A stretch of 64,000 nt of DNA from SIG440 sp045532055 (GTDB taxonomy: Bacteria > Bacillota > Clostridia > Monoglobales > Monoglobaceae). The first letter of the stretch is position 1, and each line of letters starts with the position of its first letter. Of this stretch, positions 23,534-32,531 are shown one piece after another. The stretch spans positions 15,083 through 79,082 of the forward strand of contig JAZSFF010000034.1 in the NCBI GenBank assembly GCA_045532055.1. Direction: 5' to 3'. A program made the translations under genes and the position numbers. The notes beneath the pieces are model-generated. The model was not told where the DNA came from. It made no database searches and was given only the letters and a program-made list of their open reading frames with translations.

Positions 23534-25402
23534 CTATTTGCAATGTTTGAAATAGTTTCCTGTAATGACAATATCGTTGAGTTTAAGACTTTCACGTACA
23601 CGGGCGTTGCCTTTTTGTACCTGTTCCAGAATCTCAGAGGGAACTTCCTGGTCTGATGGGGTATGCGACATTGCAGAGTCAATCCATGAAAGATTGCCGA
23701 AGTAGGCAAAACCGGTGTTTTTGTCCCACAGGATGTCATTGCCTATATAACAATGATTGTTTTCAAGGTCAAAGAGGTTGATAATTGTGGGCAAAAGGTC
23801 AGCCGTGTGTGAAGGCTTGGTTATATCTGTCGGCGTGATTCCCGGCGAATAGATAAATGCCGGAACACGGTACATGTTGTCGGTACCTGCTTCGATGCTG
23901 TATTGCAAAAGTTTTTCCTGGTCGGAGAAACCGTAGGCATAGTGGTCGGTGTATACAATAATAGCGGTGTTTTCCAAAAGGCCGTCATTGTTCAGCCGTT
24001 CAAGCAACTGCCGGAAGAAATCGTCGGTGTCCCGTGCCAAAAGAAGGCAATTGTTCTTCTCGGTATCCATTGACGAGTCCACAAGGTCGGGGTGATTGGC
24101 TTTGGCCAGAGCCAACTTTGCGTCGTCAAAGGTGTAGGGGACATGGCCGGAATATGTTATTACAAAGCTGAAAAATGGTTGGGTTTTGACTATGTCATTA
24201 TATATTTGGTCATTTTTCAAAATGTTGCTGTCCGCCTGTGCTACATAGTCGGGTAGCCCATAATCCATAAATGAATGATACTTTTCAAAACCCAGACTTT
24301 TATGCATAATTCCCCGGTTATAAAACTCGGAATTATTGTAATGAAATGAATTTGCCGAATAACCTGCGTTTTTGAAAAGCTGTGGCAGGGCATATGGATA
24401 TTCGTTTGAGGCAAAATTTACAGCACTTACAGAAGATGTGGGAGTGTAGTAACCGGTGTTGAAACAAAATTCCGAACCCAAGGTATAACCTGTTCCGAAG
24501 GTGGGTGCATAGTGGTTGGCAAAGTTGATGCCGTTTTTCATCATATACCGCATGACGGGGGTATACTTGTCATTTATCATCCAGTCATCAATGCCTTCCA
24601 GCATAACGGCAATTACGTTTTTGCCTTTAAGCAGACCGGTATACTGGTTTTCTGTATATTCTGCCTTACGCTCGGCAAAGTATTGGTCAACGGTTTCAAA
24701 ATCCTCCTTTTCATAATTGCCACCAGTCAGATAGGTTTTGAAGAAATCTCTTGCGACAAAGTGGTAAAGACCTGCAATATCAAGGCTTTTGTTGGCATCG
24801 TTGAATTCCTTGTAGATTACTCTGGGTTTGCTCCAGGAATCCCAGTCGTCTTGAGATTCGCCAAAAAGTTCAGGCTGCATAAACAAGTGCAGGAGGAAAA
24901 TTGCAAGAACGGGAGTCAAGAAAAAAAGCTTGGCAATCTTTCCTGTGTGTTTTGGGCGTTTCCATCTTATTGCCGTGACAACCAGACAGAGAATCGAAAG
25001 AACTGTGCAAAAAATCAATCTGCCGTCCATGTATGAAAGGGCATATGACAGATAATTGCCGCCTTCGCTTGCAAGACCTATGCTCTCTAAACGAAAAAAC
25101 TGCTCAAAAATCTGAAAATAGATGTATTGTGCCAGAGAGAAGAAGATGAATATACCGCTTATAACAATAAAAACAATCCTGCCCCAAGTTTTTGGTAAGA
25201 AAATCAACAAACCGTAAAAAATCAATGAAATCCAGGCGAGGTCAAAGAGGAATGGTATGACAGTCGCAAAAAACTCACCGTATACCTTTGGCCAGACCAG
25301 ATACCTCAGTTGCAGGTCAGGAAGCAGGAGCGTCATAACCGCAAAAACATAAAAGTAGTGGTCATTTAAAAAGGTAAGAAGTTTTTTGACAGACGCTTTC
25401 AT
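23534..25402 (-). CDS. LtaS-family phosphoglycerol transferase / sulfatase
   Basis: This 622-aa membrane protein has about five N-terminal transmembrane segments (residues 12-160) and an extracellular sulfatase-fold domain (about 265-600). The nucleophile region reads FGTGYTLGSEFCFNTGYY, with a Thr in the place of the LtaS catalytic Thr, after VIAVMLEGIDDWM (metal Glu). Later metal-site blocks are FSFVITYSGHVPY and IVYTDHYAYGF. The family polymerises glycerol phosphate from phosphatidylglycerol onto lipoteichoic acid, or transfers phosphoglycerol to other glycans. Which of these applies is not clear. A GGAG-type ribosome-binding site precedes the ATG. Confidence 0.87.
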   Translation of the reverse strand: MKASVKKLLTFLNDHYFYVFAVMTLLLPDLQLRYLVWPKVYGEFFATVIPFLFDLAWISLIFYGLLIFLPKTWGRIVFIVISGIFIFFSLAQYIYFQIFEQFFRLESIGLASEGGNYLSYALSYMDGRLIFCTVLSILCLVVTAIRWKRPKHTGKIAKLFFLTPVLAIFLLHLFMQPELFGESQDDWDSWSKPRVIYKEFNDANKSLDIAGLYHFVARDFFKTYLTGGNYEKEDFETVDQYFAERKAEYTENQYTGLLKGKNVIAVMLEGIDDWMINDKYTPVMRYMMKNGINFANHYAPTFGTGYTLGSEFCFNTGYYTPTSSVSAVNFASNEYPYALPQLFKNAGYSANSFHYNNSEFYNRGIMHKSLGFEKYHSFMDYGLPDYVAQADSNILKNDQIYNDIVKTQPFFSFVITYSGHVPYTFDDAKLALAKANHPDLVDSSMDTEKNNCLLLARDTDDFFRQLLERLNNDGLLENTAIIVYTDHYAYGFSDQEKLLQYSIEAGTDNMYRVPAFIYSPGITPTDITKPSHTADLLPTIINLFDLENNHCYIGNDILWDKNTGFAYFGNLSWIDSAMSHTPSDQEVPSEILEQVQKGNARVRESLKLNDIVITGNYFKHCK

Positions 25403-25556
25403 TTTATCACTCCTAAATAAATCTTTTGAGATTGCGTATAATATAATATGAAAAAACTACTCTAAAAAAACATTCTATCACAGATACGGGTAAAATTCAA
25501 CAAAATTGGGTAATTTATATTTCCGGTTTATTTGCAAAAATAAAAACAAATTTTTA

Positions 25557-25585
25557 TTGACATATTTTTCATAGAGTGATATCAT
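25557..25585 (+). promoter_or_regulatory. Promoter of fba
   Basis: TTGACA (25557-25562) and TATCAT (25580-25585) are separated by 17 bp, about 35 bp before the ATG. A strong AGGAGG ribosome-binding site is at 25606-25611. Confidence 0.8.
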
Positions 25586-25619
25586 ATATATAGTAGTTCA
25601 AGCATAGGAGGAATGCAAA

Positions 25620-26483
25620 ATGTTGGTTTCAGTTACTGAAATGCTTAAAAAAGCTAAAGAAGGGAAATATGCGGTTGGTCAATTCAATATCAATAACCTT
25701 GAGTGGACCAAAGCTATTCTTTTGACTGCACAGGAATGCAACTCACCTGTTATTCTTGGCGTGTCTGAGGGTGCAGGAAAATATATGACAGGATTTAAAA
25801 CCGTTGTCAACATGGTAAAGGGAATGATTGAATGCCTTGGAATTACTGTTCCCGTTGCAGTGCATCTTGACCATGGCAGCTATGAGGGTGCGCTCTCTGC
25901 AATAGAGGCAGGTTTTTCATCAATCATGTTTGATGGTTCACATTATCCAATTGAAGAAAATATTGCGAAGACCAAGGAGCTTGTTGCTCTTGCAAACTCA
26001 AAGGGCATCTCTGTTGAAGCAGAGGTTGGTTCAATTGGCGGCGAAGAAGACGGTGTAGTTGGTGCCGGCGAAGTTGCAGATCCAGATGAGTGCAAAATGA
26101 TTGCAGATTTGGGTGTTGATATTCTTGCAGCAGGCATCGGTAACATTCACGGAAAGTATCCTGCAAACTGGCAGGGTCTCAATTTTGAAGTTCTTGCAAA
26201 AATCAGCGAGGTTACAAACCCCATGCCTTTGGTACTTCATGGCGGAACAGGCATCCCTGAGGATATGATAAAGAAAGCAATTTCTCTGGGTGTAAGCAAA
26301 ATCAACGTGAATACAGAGTGCCAGCTTTCATTTGCTGAGGCAACAAGAAAATATATCGAGGCAGGCAAAGACTTGGAGGGCAAAGGTTTTGACCCAAGAA
26401 AGCTATTGGCTCCCGGCTTTGAGGCAATCAAAGCGACAGTTAAAGAAAAGATGGAGCTTTTCGGTTCTGTTGGCAAAGCATAA
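25620..26483 (+). CDS. fba: Class II fructose-1,6-bisphosphate aldolase
   Basis: This 287-aa zinc-dependent glycolytic aldolase cleaves fructose-1,6-bisphosphate to dihydroxyacetone phosphate and glyceraldehyde-3-phosphate. Zinc and substrate motifs are VAVHLDHGSYEGAL (Asp base and His ligand), SVEAEVGSIGGEEDG, GNIHGKYP and LVLHGGTGIP. KINVNTECQLSF near residue 227 binds phosphate. It is monocistronic, with a near-consensus promoter and a perfect terminator. Length and motifs are typical of the Firmicutes FbaA group. Confidence 0.95.
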   Translation: MLVSVTEMLKKAKEGKYAVGQFNINNLEWTKAILLTAQECNSPVILGVSEGAGKYMTGFKTVVNMVKGMIECLGITVPVAVHLDHGSYEGALSAIEAGFSSIMFDGSHYPIEENIAKTKELVALANSKGISVEAEVGSIGGEEDGVVGAGEVADPDECKMIADLGVDILAAGIGNIHGKYPANWQGLNFEVLAKISEVTNPMPLVLHGGTGIPEDMIKKAISLGVSKINVNTECQLSFAEATRKYIEAGKDLEGKGFDPRKLLAPGFEAIKATVKEKMELFGSVGKA

Positions 26484-26522
26484 TAAGATATATTCATTTT
26501 TATATAATTGTAAAAGGGGAAA

Positions 26523-26566
26523 CGACAGGTGTGGCGAATTTGCCACACCTGTCGCTTTTTGTTTTT
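26523..26566 (+). terminator. Rho-independent terminator of fba
   Basis: A perfect 13-bp stem CGACAGGTGTGGC / GCCACACCTGTCG is followed by CTTTTTGTTTTT. Confidence 0.92.
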
Positions 26567-26587
26567 AACTTTTTTTACATAAAACTA

Positions 26588-26616
26588 TTGACAATCAAAG
26601 GCTTTGGTGGTATATT
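26588..26616 (+). promoter_or_regulatory. Promoter of the hrcA-dnaK operon
   Basis: TTGACA (26588-26593), 17-bp spacer, TATATT (26611-26616). The start point would fall at about the beginning of the CIRCE element. Confidence 0.75.
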
Positions 26617-26627
26617 ATAGAAAGCAG

Positions 26628-26654
26628 TTAGCACTCTTTTATGTTGAGTGCTAA
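26628..26654 (+). promoter_or_regulatory. CIRCE element (HrcA operator)
   Basis: TTAGCACTC-N9-GAGTGCTAA, a perfect match to the CIRCE consensus with the usual 9-bp spacer, lies just downstream of the promoter. HrcA bound here represses the operon; heat shock titrates GroE away from HrcA and relieves the repression. Confidence 0.97.
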
Positions 26655-26705
26655 CAAAAATTTTGGCAAATATCTTTTTTGGATAGAGATTGAGGGGTGA
26701 ATGCA

Positions 26706-27773
26706 GTGGCTTTGGATGACAGAAAACGAATGATACTTCAGGCAATAGTCGAAGATTATATTAATACGGCGGAGCCTGTTGGTTCACGCAGCATCTCCAA
26801 AAGACCGGAACTCAACCTCAGTGCGGCTACAATCCGCAACGAAATGGGTGATTTGGAGGAGATGGGTCTTCTGACACAGCCTCATACTTCTGCCGGCAGA
26901 GTGCCGTCTACCTGTGGGTATAGACTTTATGTGGATTCCCTGATGGAAAAGTATGAGATGACCGCTGCGGAAATTGAGAAGATGACCCAGGCGGCTTCTA
27001 TGAAAAAGCGAGAGCTTGAAAAGATTGTCCGTGATGTAGCGGCGGCGTTTTCAGGGATTACCGGGCTTCCGGTGATTGGAATGTTGCCCGGAACAGAGGC
27101 AGGGGTTGTAAAAAACATCAAAGTTGTCAAAGTTGATGATTTTACCGCCATGCTTATTGTTTCGGATAAATCGGGAATTATTAAAAACCGGCTTTTGAAA
27201 TTAAGTCAGGATATATCCGAGGAGTTTGCTCATGAACTTAGTTCCATACTCAATCAGAATTTATCCGGACTGACTATTTCAGAAATAAACATCTCAAACA
27301 TGATGGAGATTAAAAATGCCATTGGTCATAATTTTGAAATACTGACATCGGTTATTGAACTGGTTCATGAGGCGGTTTCGGAAATTGACAGCAAACAGAT
27401 TTTTATTGACGGGTTGTCAAACATATTCCGGTTTCCGGAATACAGCAGTGTTGACAAGGTCAAAGAACTGTTTGATGTTGTTGAAAACAAGGAGAACCTC
27501 AGCCGAATAATTGCAGAGGCAAACGCCGCCGGCGGCACAAAGGTGCTTATAGGTGATGAGATACCCATTCCGGAACTTAAAAACAACAGTGTTGTGATTT
27601 CACCTTACAAGGCGTCTGACAAGTTGATGGGACTTCTTGGAGTTCTGGGCCCCGCCAGAATGGATTATTCAAAGGTAATATCCGCACTGGAGTTTTTTAC
27701 AGCACAGCTTAGCTCAGTGCTGACCAAAGATTTTGGAACACGACAGATGCTTATAGGAACAGGAGATGAATAA
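26706..27773 (+). CDS. hrcA: Heat-inducible transcription repressor HrcA
   Basis: This is a protein of about 355 aa. The N-terminal winged helix reads DRKRMILQAIVEDYINTAEP then SAATIRNEMGDLEEMGLLTQ; the C-terminal GAF-like HrcA domain runs to the end. It binds the CIRCE element just upstream, so it autoregulates. I favour the GTG at 26706 as start because GGGGTGA at 26694-26700 is then properly placed; a GTG at 26697 would lie within that Shine-Dalgarno. The 3' end overlaps the region coding for the start of grpE. Confidence 0.95.
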   Translation: MALDDRKRMILQAIVEDYINTAEPVGSRSISKRPELNLSAATIRNEMGDLEEMGLLTQPHTSAGRVPSTCGYRLYVDSLMEKYEMTAAEIEKMTQAASMKKRELEKIVRDVAAAFSGITGLPVIGMLPGTEAGVVKNIKVVKVDDFTAMLIVSDKSGIIKNRLLKLSQDISEEFAHELSSILNQNLSGLTISEINISNMMEIKNAIGHNFEILTSVIELVHEAVSEIDSKQIFIDGLSNIFRFPEYSSVDKVKELFDVVENKENLSRIIAEANAAGGTKVLIGDEIPIPELKNNSVVISPYKASDKLMGLLGVLGPARMDYSKVISALEFFTAQLSSVLTKDFGTRQMLIGTGDE

Positions 27774-27774
27774 A

Positions 27775-28302
27775 ATGGAAAACACAGAGGCAAAGGATAA
27801 TTTGCAGGAAGAAAAAATTGAAGAAACCGTGGCAACAACGGAGGAAGTAGCAGAAGAAAAATCTCCAGAGGAACTTTTGCGTGAAGAAGTTGATGCTCTT
27901 AAAGACAAGATGCTTCGTCATGCGGCGGAATTCGACAATTACAAAAAGCGTACCGCAAAGGAACGTGAAGATCTTTACACAATGGCGGTTTGCGATATGA
28001 TTGAAAAGCTGCTTCCGGTTAAGGATAACCTTGAAAGAGCTATTGCGGCGGCTGACAGTCAGGAAGGAACCTTGGCTGATGGCATCAAGATGATAGCGAA
28101 ACAGCTTGATGAGGTGCTTGCTGCAATAGGAGTTGAACCTATCTTGGCGGTTGGCGAGGTTTTTAATCCGGACATTCATAATGCGGTGATGCATGAAGAA
28201 AATGAGGATTTTGGCGAAAACACAATTTCAGAAGAGCTGATGCGGGGTTATACCTGCAAGGGCAAAGTGGTAAGATATGCAATGGTGAAAGTTGCTAATT
28301 AA
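27775..28302 (+). CDS. grpE: Nucleotide exchange factor GrpE
   Basis: This 175-aa protein has an acidic, helical N-terminus (residues 1-45), a long coiled coil around LLREEVDALKDKMLRHAAEF, and the beta-wing domain near VGEVFNPDIHNAVMH. It releases ADP from DnaK. AGGAG at 27761-27765 fits the ATG at 27775 better than the ATG at 27766, which follows it directly. It is the second gene of the hrcA operon, placed directly after hrcA. Confidence 0.95.
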   Translation: MENTEAKDNLQEEKIEETVATTEEVAEEKSPEELLREEVDALKDKMLRHAAEFDNYKKRTAKEREDLYTMAVCDMIEKLLPVKDNLERAIAAADSQEGTLADGIKMIAKQLDEVLAAIGVEPILAVGEVFNPDIHNAVMHEENEDFGENTISEELMRGYTCKGKVVRYAMVKVAN

Positions 28303-28367
28303 GTTGGTCACATAAGACAGACCGATTGAAAATATAAAACAATTTAATTTAAGAAAGGTGATTTATT

Positions 28368-30209
28368 ATGGGAAAAATTATTGGTATTGACTTGGGTACA
28401 ACAAATTCATGTGTAGCGGTTATGGAAGGCGGCGAGCCTACTGTTATTGCAAACCCTGAGGGTGCAAGAACAACACCATCAGTTGTTGCATTTACAAAAA
28501 CAGGTGAAAGACTGGTGGGTCAGGTTGCAAAGAGACAGGCAATCACAAACCCCAACACAATTTCTTCAATAAAGCGTGAAATGGGTACAGATTATAAAGT
28601 AGACGTTGATGGAAAGAAATATACCCCGCAGGAAGTTTCTGCAATGATTCTTCAGAAATTGAAATCAGACGCAGAGAGCTATCTGGGCGAAACAGTTAGC
28701 CAGGCAGTAATTACTGTTCCTGCATACTTCAGCGATGCACAGCGTCAGGCAACAAAGGACGCCGGCAAAATTGCAGGACTTGAAGTCCTCAGAATTATAA
28801 ACGAGCCAACAGCGGCAGCACTTGCATACGGACTTGACAAGGACACAGACCAAAAAATTATGGTTTATGACCTTGGCGGCGGTACATTTGACGTTTCAAT
28901 CCTTGAAATCGGCGACGGCGTGTTTGAGGTTCTTGCCACAAGTGGTAATAACAAGCTGGGCGGCGACGACTTTGACCAGAAGATAATTGACTTTTTGGTT
29001 GCTGAATTCCGCAAGGAAAACGGAATTGACCTCTCCACTGACAAAATGGCACTTCAGAGACTCAAAGAGGCTGCTGAAAAGGCAAAAATTGAGCTTTCAG
29101 GCGTAATGAGTTCCAACATAAACCTGCCATTTATCACAGCAGACGCAACAGGTCCAAAGCATCTTGACATAACACTTACAAGACAGAAGTTCAATGAACT
29201 TACATCTGATTTGGTTGAGAAGACAATGATTCCTACACAGAACGCAATTTCTGATGCAGGAATAAGCCCTTCTGAAATTGACAAGGTTCTCCTTGTTGGC
29301 GGCTCTTCAAGAATTCCTGCTGTGCAAGAAGCCGTTCAAAGACTTATTGGCAAAGAACCCCACAAGGGCATCAATCCTGACGAATGCGTTGCAATCGGTG
29401 CTTGCATTCAGGCGGGTGTCCTCTCTGGTGATGTTGAGGATTTGGTGCTCCTTGACGTAACACCTCTTTCACTTGGTATCGAGACAATGGGTGGCGTGTT
29501 CACAAAGATTATTGAAAGAAACACAACAATCCCGACAAAGAAGAGCCAGATATTCTCAACAGCAGCAGACAGCCAGACAAGTGTTGAGGTTCACGTTCTT
29601 CAGGGCGAAAGAGAAATGGCAGCTTACAACAAGACTTTGGGCAGATTCAGCCTTACTAACATTCCTCCTGCACCCCGTGGTGTTCCCCAGATTGAAGTTT
29701 CATTTGATATTGACGCAAACGGTATCGTTCATGTTACTGCAAAGGATATGGGTACAGGCAACAGCCAGGATATCACAATTACTTCAAGCACAAACCTCTC
29801 TGACGAGGATATCGAAAAGGCTGTAAAGGAAGCTGAACAGTTTGCGGCTGAAGACAAGAAAAAGAAAGAAGCGGTGGATACAAGAAATACTGCTGACAAC
29901 ATTGTATATCAGACCGAAAAGACCCTTACAGACCTTGGAGACAAGATTTCTGATGACGAAAAAGCTGGCATTCAGGCAGAAGTTGACAAGCTGAAGGAAA
30001 TGCTGAAAGCAGAGGAAATTGATGTTGAAGCGGTTAAGGAACAGACTGAGGCAGTTTCAAAGAAGTTCTATGATGTATCATCAAAGCTTTATGCTGATGC
30101 AGCACAGAGCCAGCAGGCACAGGCTGACCCAAATGGTGCAGCAGGCGGTGCGGCACAGGATGATAATGTTGTTGATGCGGACTATAAAGTTGTAGACGAT
30201 GAACAGTAA
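28368..30209 (+). CDS. dnaK: Chaperone DnaK (Hsp70)
   Basis: This 613-aa ATP-dependent chaperone begins KIIGIDLGTTNSCVAVMEGG, with the second phosphate motif IMVYDLGGGTFDVSILEIG and VLLVGGSSRIPAVQ in the ATPase domain. The substrate-binding domain starts near residue 380 and is followed by an alpha-helical lid and a Gln/Ala-rich tail. It lacks the approximately 24-residue insertion of Gram-negative DnaK, as in other Firmicutes. It lies in the order hrcA-grpE-dnaK-dnaJ. The start ATG has AAAGGTGAT upstream. Confidence 0.97.
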   Translation: MGKIIGIDLGTTNSCVAVMEGGEPTVIANPEGARTTPSVVAFTKTGERLVGQVAKRQAITNPNTISSIKREMGTDYKVDVDGKKYTPQEVSAMILQKLKSDAESYLGETVSQAVITVPAYFSDAQRQATKDAGKIAGLEVLRIINEPTAAALAYGLDKDTDQKIMVYDLGGGTFDVSILEIGDGVFEVLATSGNNKLGGDDFDQKIIDFLVAEFRKENGIDLSTDKMALQRLKEAAEKAKIELSGVMSSNINLPFITADATGPKHLDITLTRQKFNELTSDLVEKTMIPTQNAISDAGISPSEIDKVLLVGGSSRIPAVQEAVQRLIGKEPHKGINPDECVAIGACIQAGVLSGDVEDLVLLDVTPLSLGIETMGGVFTKIIERNTTIPTKKSQIFSTAADSQTSVEVHVLQGEREMAAYNKTLGRFSLTNIPPAPRGVPQIEVSFDIDANGIVHVTAKDMGTGNSQDITITSSTNLSDEDIEKAVKEAEQFAAEDKKKKEAVDTRNTADNIVYQTEKTLTDLGDKISDDEKAGIQAEVDKLKEMLKAEEIDVEAVKEQTEAVSKKFYDVSSKLYADAAQSQQAQADPNGAAGGAAQDDNVVDADYKVVDDEQ

Positions 30210-30237
30210 TAAAACTTGATTTTAAAACACAAAAGGG

Positions 30238-30267
30238 TTCTTCGGCACACAGAGGTGTGCCGAAGAA
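30238..30267 (+). promoter_or_regulatory. Intercistronic hairpin between dnaK and dnaJ
   Basis: A perfect 13-bp stem TTCTTCGGCACAC / GTGTGCCGAAGAA with a 4-base loop is followed by TTTGCTTG rather than a pure T tract. It could act as a leaky terminator, or as a 3' stabiliser of the dnaK part of the mRNA, lowering dnaJ output compared with dnaK. Confidence 0.65.
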
Positions 30268-30309
30268 TTTGCTTGTTAAAAATTTATAAACAGACAGTTG
30301 GTGACAGGT

Positions 30310-31461
30310 TTGGCAGAGAAAAGAGATTATTATGAAGTGTTGGGGGTAGACAAGAGCGCCTCGGCAGATGAGATAAAAAAAGCATACAGAAAGCTGGCAA
30401 AAAAGTATCACCCTGACCTTAACCCCGGGGACAAGGCAAAGGTCGCTGAGGAAAAGTTTAAGGAGGCATCAGAGGCATATGAGGTGCTTAGTGATGCGGA
30501 CAAAAAGCAAAGATATGACCAGTTTGGCCATGCAGGGGTTGACCCTCAGGCCGGCGGCGGTTATGGCGGCTATGGGGACTTTGGCGGTTTCGGCGGCGGT
30601 TTTGAAGATATTTTCAGCACATTTTTTGGCGGCGGTTTTGGCGGTCAGTCGCGGCGCAATCCAAATGCACCCCAGAAGGGTCGTGATTTGAGATATAACA
30701 TTGATTTGACCTTTGAACAGGCATGTTTTGGATGCGAGATTGAGCTTAATGTTAATCGTATGGAAAAGTGTGATACCTGTGGCGGAAACGGTGCAGAACC
30801 GGGCACATCCGCTGCAACTTGCAGTGTGTGTCACGGAACAGGTCAGGTCACTACAGTTCAAAGGACTGCATTTGGCAACTTCCAGAGTTCAAGGCCCTGT
30901 TCAACTTGTGGGGGAACAGGCAAAGTTATTCCAAATCCCTGTAAAGCTTGCCGTGGTGACGGAATGGTGCGTAAGTCAAGAAAGGTAAAGGTTAAAATAC
31001 CTGCAGGCATTGACAATGATCAGGTAATTTCTGTTGCAGGTCAGGCGGATGCAGGCAAGAACGGCGGACCGAACGGAGACTTGCTTGTTGTAACAAGGGT
31101 GAAACGGCACAAGCTGTTTACCCGTCAGGGATATGACATTTTGTGTGACTTCCCTATAACCTTTGTTGAGGCGGCGTTGGGCGCAGAGGTTCAAGTGCCA
31201 ACGGTTGACGGCAAGGTTACGTACAACATTCCCGAGGGAACCCAGACCGGAACGGTGTTCCGTCTTAAAGGCAAAGGTGTCCCCAAACTCCGTGGCGGCG
31301 GTGCCAGAGGCGACCAGTATGTTAAAATAAATGTGGAAATCCCCAAGAATTTAAATGACAAACAAAAAGATATTTTAAGGCAGTTTGGTGATACAGTTGA
31401 GCCGTCAAAGTATCATGACAGAAAGAATTTCTTTGACAAAGTAAAGGATTTTCTTAAATAA
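30310..31461 (+). CDS. dnaJ: Chaperone DnaJ (Hsp40, type I)
   Basis: This 383-aa co-chaperone has a J-domain at residues 1-70 with the HPD motif in KKYHPDLNPGD, a Gly/Phe-rich linker, four C-x-x-C-x-G-x-G zinc-finger repeats (CDTCGGNG, CSVCHGTG, CSTCGGTG and the variant CKACRGDG) and the C-terminal client-binding domain. It stimulates DnaK ATP hydrolysis. I chose the TTG at 30310, giving the family-typical start AEKRDYYEVLGV, with GGTGA upstream; in-frame GTG and TTG codons further upstream would overlap this ribosome-binding site. Confidence 0.95.
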   Translation: MAEKRDYYEVLGVDKSASADEIKKAYRKLAKKYHPDLNPGDKAKVAEEKFKEASEAYEVLSDADKKQRYDQFGHAGVDPQAGGGYGGYGDFGGFGGGFEDIFSTFFGGGFGGQSRRNPNAPQKGRDLRYNIDLTFEQACFGCEIELNVNRMEKCDTCGGNGAEPGTSAATCSVCHGTGQVTTVQRTAFGNFQSSRPCSTCGGTGKVIPNPCKACRGDGMVRKSRKVKVKIPAGIDNDQVISVAGQADAGKNGGPNGDLLVVTRVKRHKLFTRQGYDILCDFPITFVEAALGAEVQVPTVDGKVTYNIPEGTQTGTVFRLKGKGVPKLRGGGARGDQYVKINVEIPKNLNDKQKDILRQFGDTVEPSKYHDRKNFFDKVKDFLK

Positions 31462-31465
31462 TAAA

Positions 31466-31492
31466 ATTTCGGGGCGGGTTTTCCGCCCTGAT
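31466..31492 (+). other. Small GC-rich hairpin between dnaJ and prmA
   Basis: GGGCGG-gtttt-CCGCCC with no T tract after it. It is possibly a processing or attenuation structure in the operon mRNA. Confidence 0.45.
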
Positions 31493-31510
31493 TGTACATA
31501 GGAGTAAATT

Positions 31511-32479
31511 ATGGACTGGATACAAGCTAAAATTATAACCACCAATGAGGGAATTGAGCCGATTTGCGGTGCTCTTTATGAATTGGGCATAACGGGAATT
31601 GAGATAAGTGACAAAGAGGATTTCAAAGAGTTTTTGGAGAACAACCGCAAGTACTGGGATTATGTGGATGATGAACTTGAAAGGTTGAAGGAGACGGATT
31701 CCTGCATCACTCTTTATTTTTCAAAAGATGATGAAGGCACAGAGCAACTGGCAACAGTAAAAAATGCCATTGCCGACTTGAAAAATCAGGACAAGAATGG
31801 AGCATTTGGAAGCCTTAGCCTTATAGAGGAAGAAATGCGTGACGAGGATTGGTCAGAGAATTGGAAACAGTACTTCAAACCCCTTGAAATCGGCGAAAAG
31901 GTGTTGGTAGTCCCTGAATGGGAGACCGATGTTCCTGACAGCGACAGAGTGAAGTTTCTTATAAATCCTGGGCTTAGCTTTGGTACGGGTTCCCACGAAA
32001 GCACCCGGATGTGCATTGAAGAGATTGAAAAACATCTCCGAAAAGGTGACAGAGTTTTGGATTTGGGTTGCGGTTCTGGTATTTTGTCTGTAATCGCTTT
32101 GCTTCTGGGCGGGGCGGAGGCTACGGCGGTTGATATCGACCCTATGGCGGTGGAAGTTGCTTATTCCAACCTTAAATTAAACGGACTTAATCAGAATATT
32201 TATCATGGTTTTGACGGAGACATTACAACAGATGTCGTTCTTCGTGAAAAGCTGGCAGAAAAAAAGTATGATATTGTCCTTGCAAACATTGTAGCAGATG
32301 TGATAATTGCCCTTTCTGGATTTGTAAAGGATTTTGTCAAGGATGACGGTGTGTTCATTTGTTCAGGAATTATAATTGAGCGAAAAGATGAAGTGGTCAA
32401 ATCCTTGGAAAATGCAGGGTTGAAGATTAAGGAAATCCGTACCATGGGAGAGTGGGCGGCAGTTGTTTGCACATTATAA
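31511..32479 (+). CDS. prmA: Ribosomal protein L11 methyltransferase
   Basis: This 322-aa SAM-dependent enzyme trimethylates lysines and the N-terminus of L11. The N-terminal substrate-recognition domain (residues 1-120) is followed by FLINPGLSFGTGSHESTRMC and the SAM loop VLDLGCGSGILSVIA at about residue 180, then VLANIVADVI. It is the last gene of the hrcA operon, an arrangement common in Firmicutes. Its substrate gene rplK lies in the same window at 54.1 kb. The start ATG has TAGGAGT upstream. Confidence 0.93.
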   Translation: MDWIQAKIITTNEGIEPICGALYELGITGIEISDKEDFKEFLENNRKYWDYVDDELERLKETDSCITLYFSKDDEGTEQLATVKNAIADLKNQDKNGAFGSLSLIEEEMRDEDWSENWKQYFKPLEIGEKVLVVPEWETDVPDSDRVKFLINPGLSFGTGSHESTRMCIEEIEKHLRKGDRVLDLGCGSGILSVIALLLGGAEATAVDIDPMAVEVAYSNLKLNGLNQNIYHGFDGDITTDVVLREKLAEKKYDIVLANIVADVIIALSGFVKDFVKDDGVFICSGIIIERKDEVVKSLENAGLKIKEIRTMGEWAAVVCTL

Positions 32480-32490
32480 CATAACAAATA

Positions 32491-32522
32491 AGAGCCGTGG
32501 CTATATAGCCACGGCTCTTTAA
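32491..32522. terminator. Bidirectional terminator between prmA and rpoC
   Basis: A perfect stem AGAGCCGTGGCTA / TAGCCACGGCTCT with T-rich flanks on both strands. It serves the convergent dnaK and rpoBC operons. Confidence 0.9.
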
Positions 32523-32531
32523 ATTTGTCTT

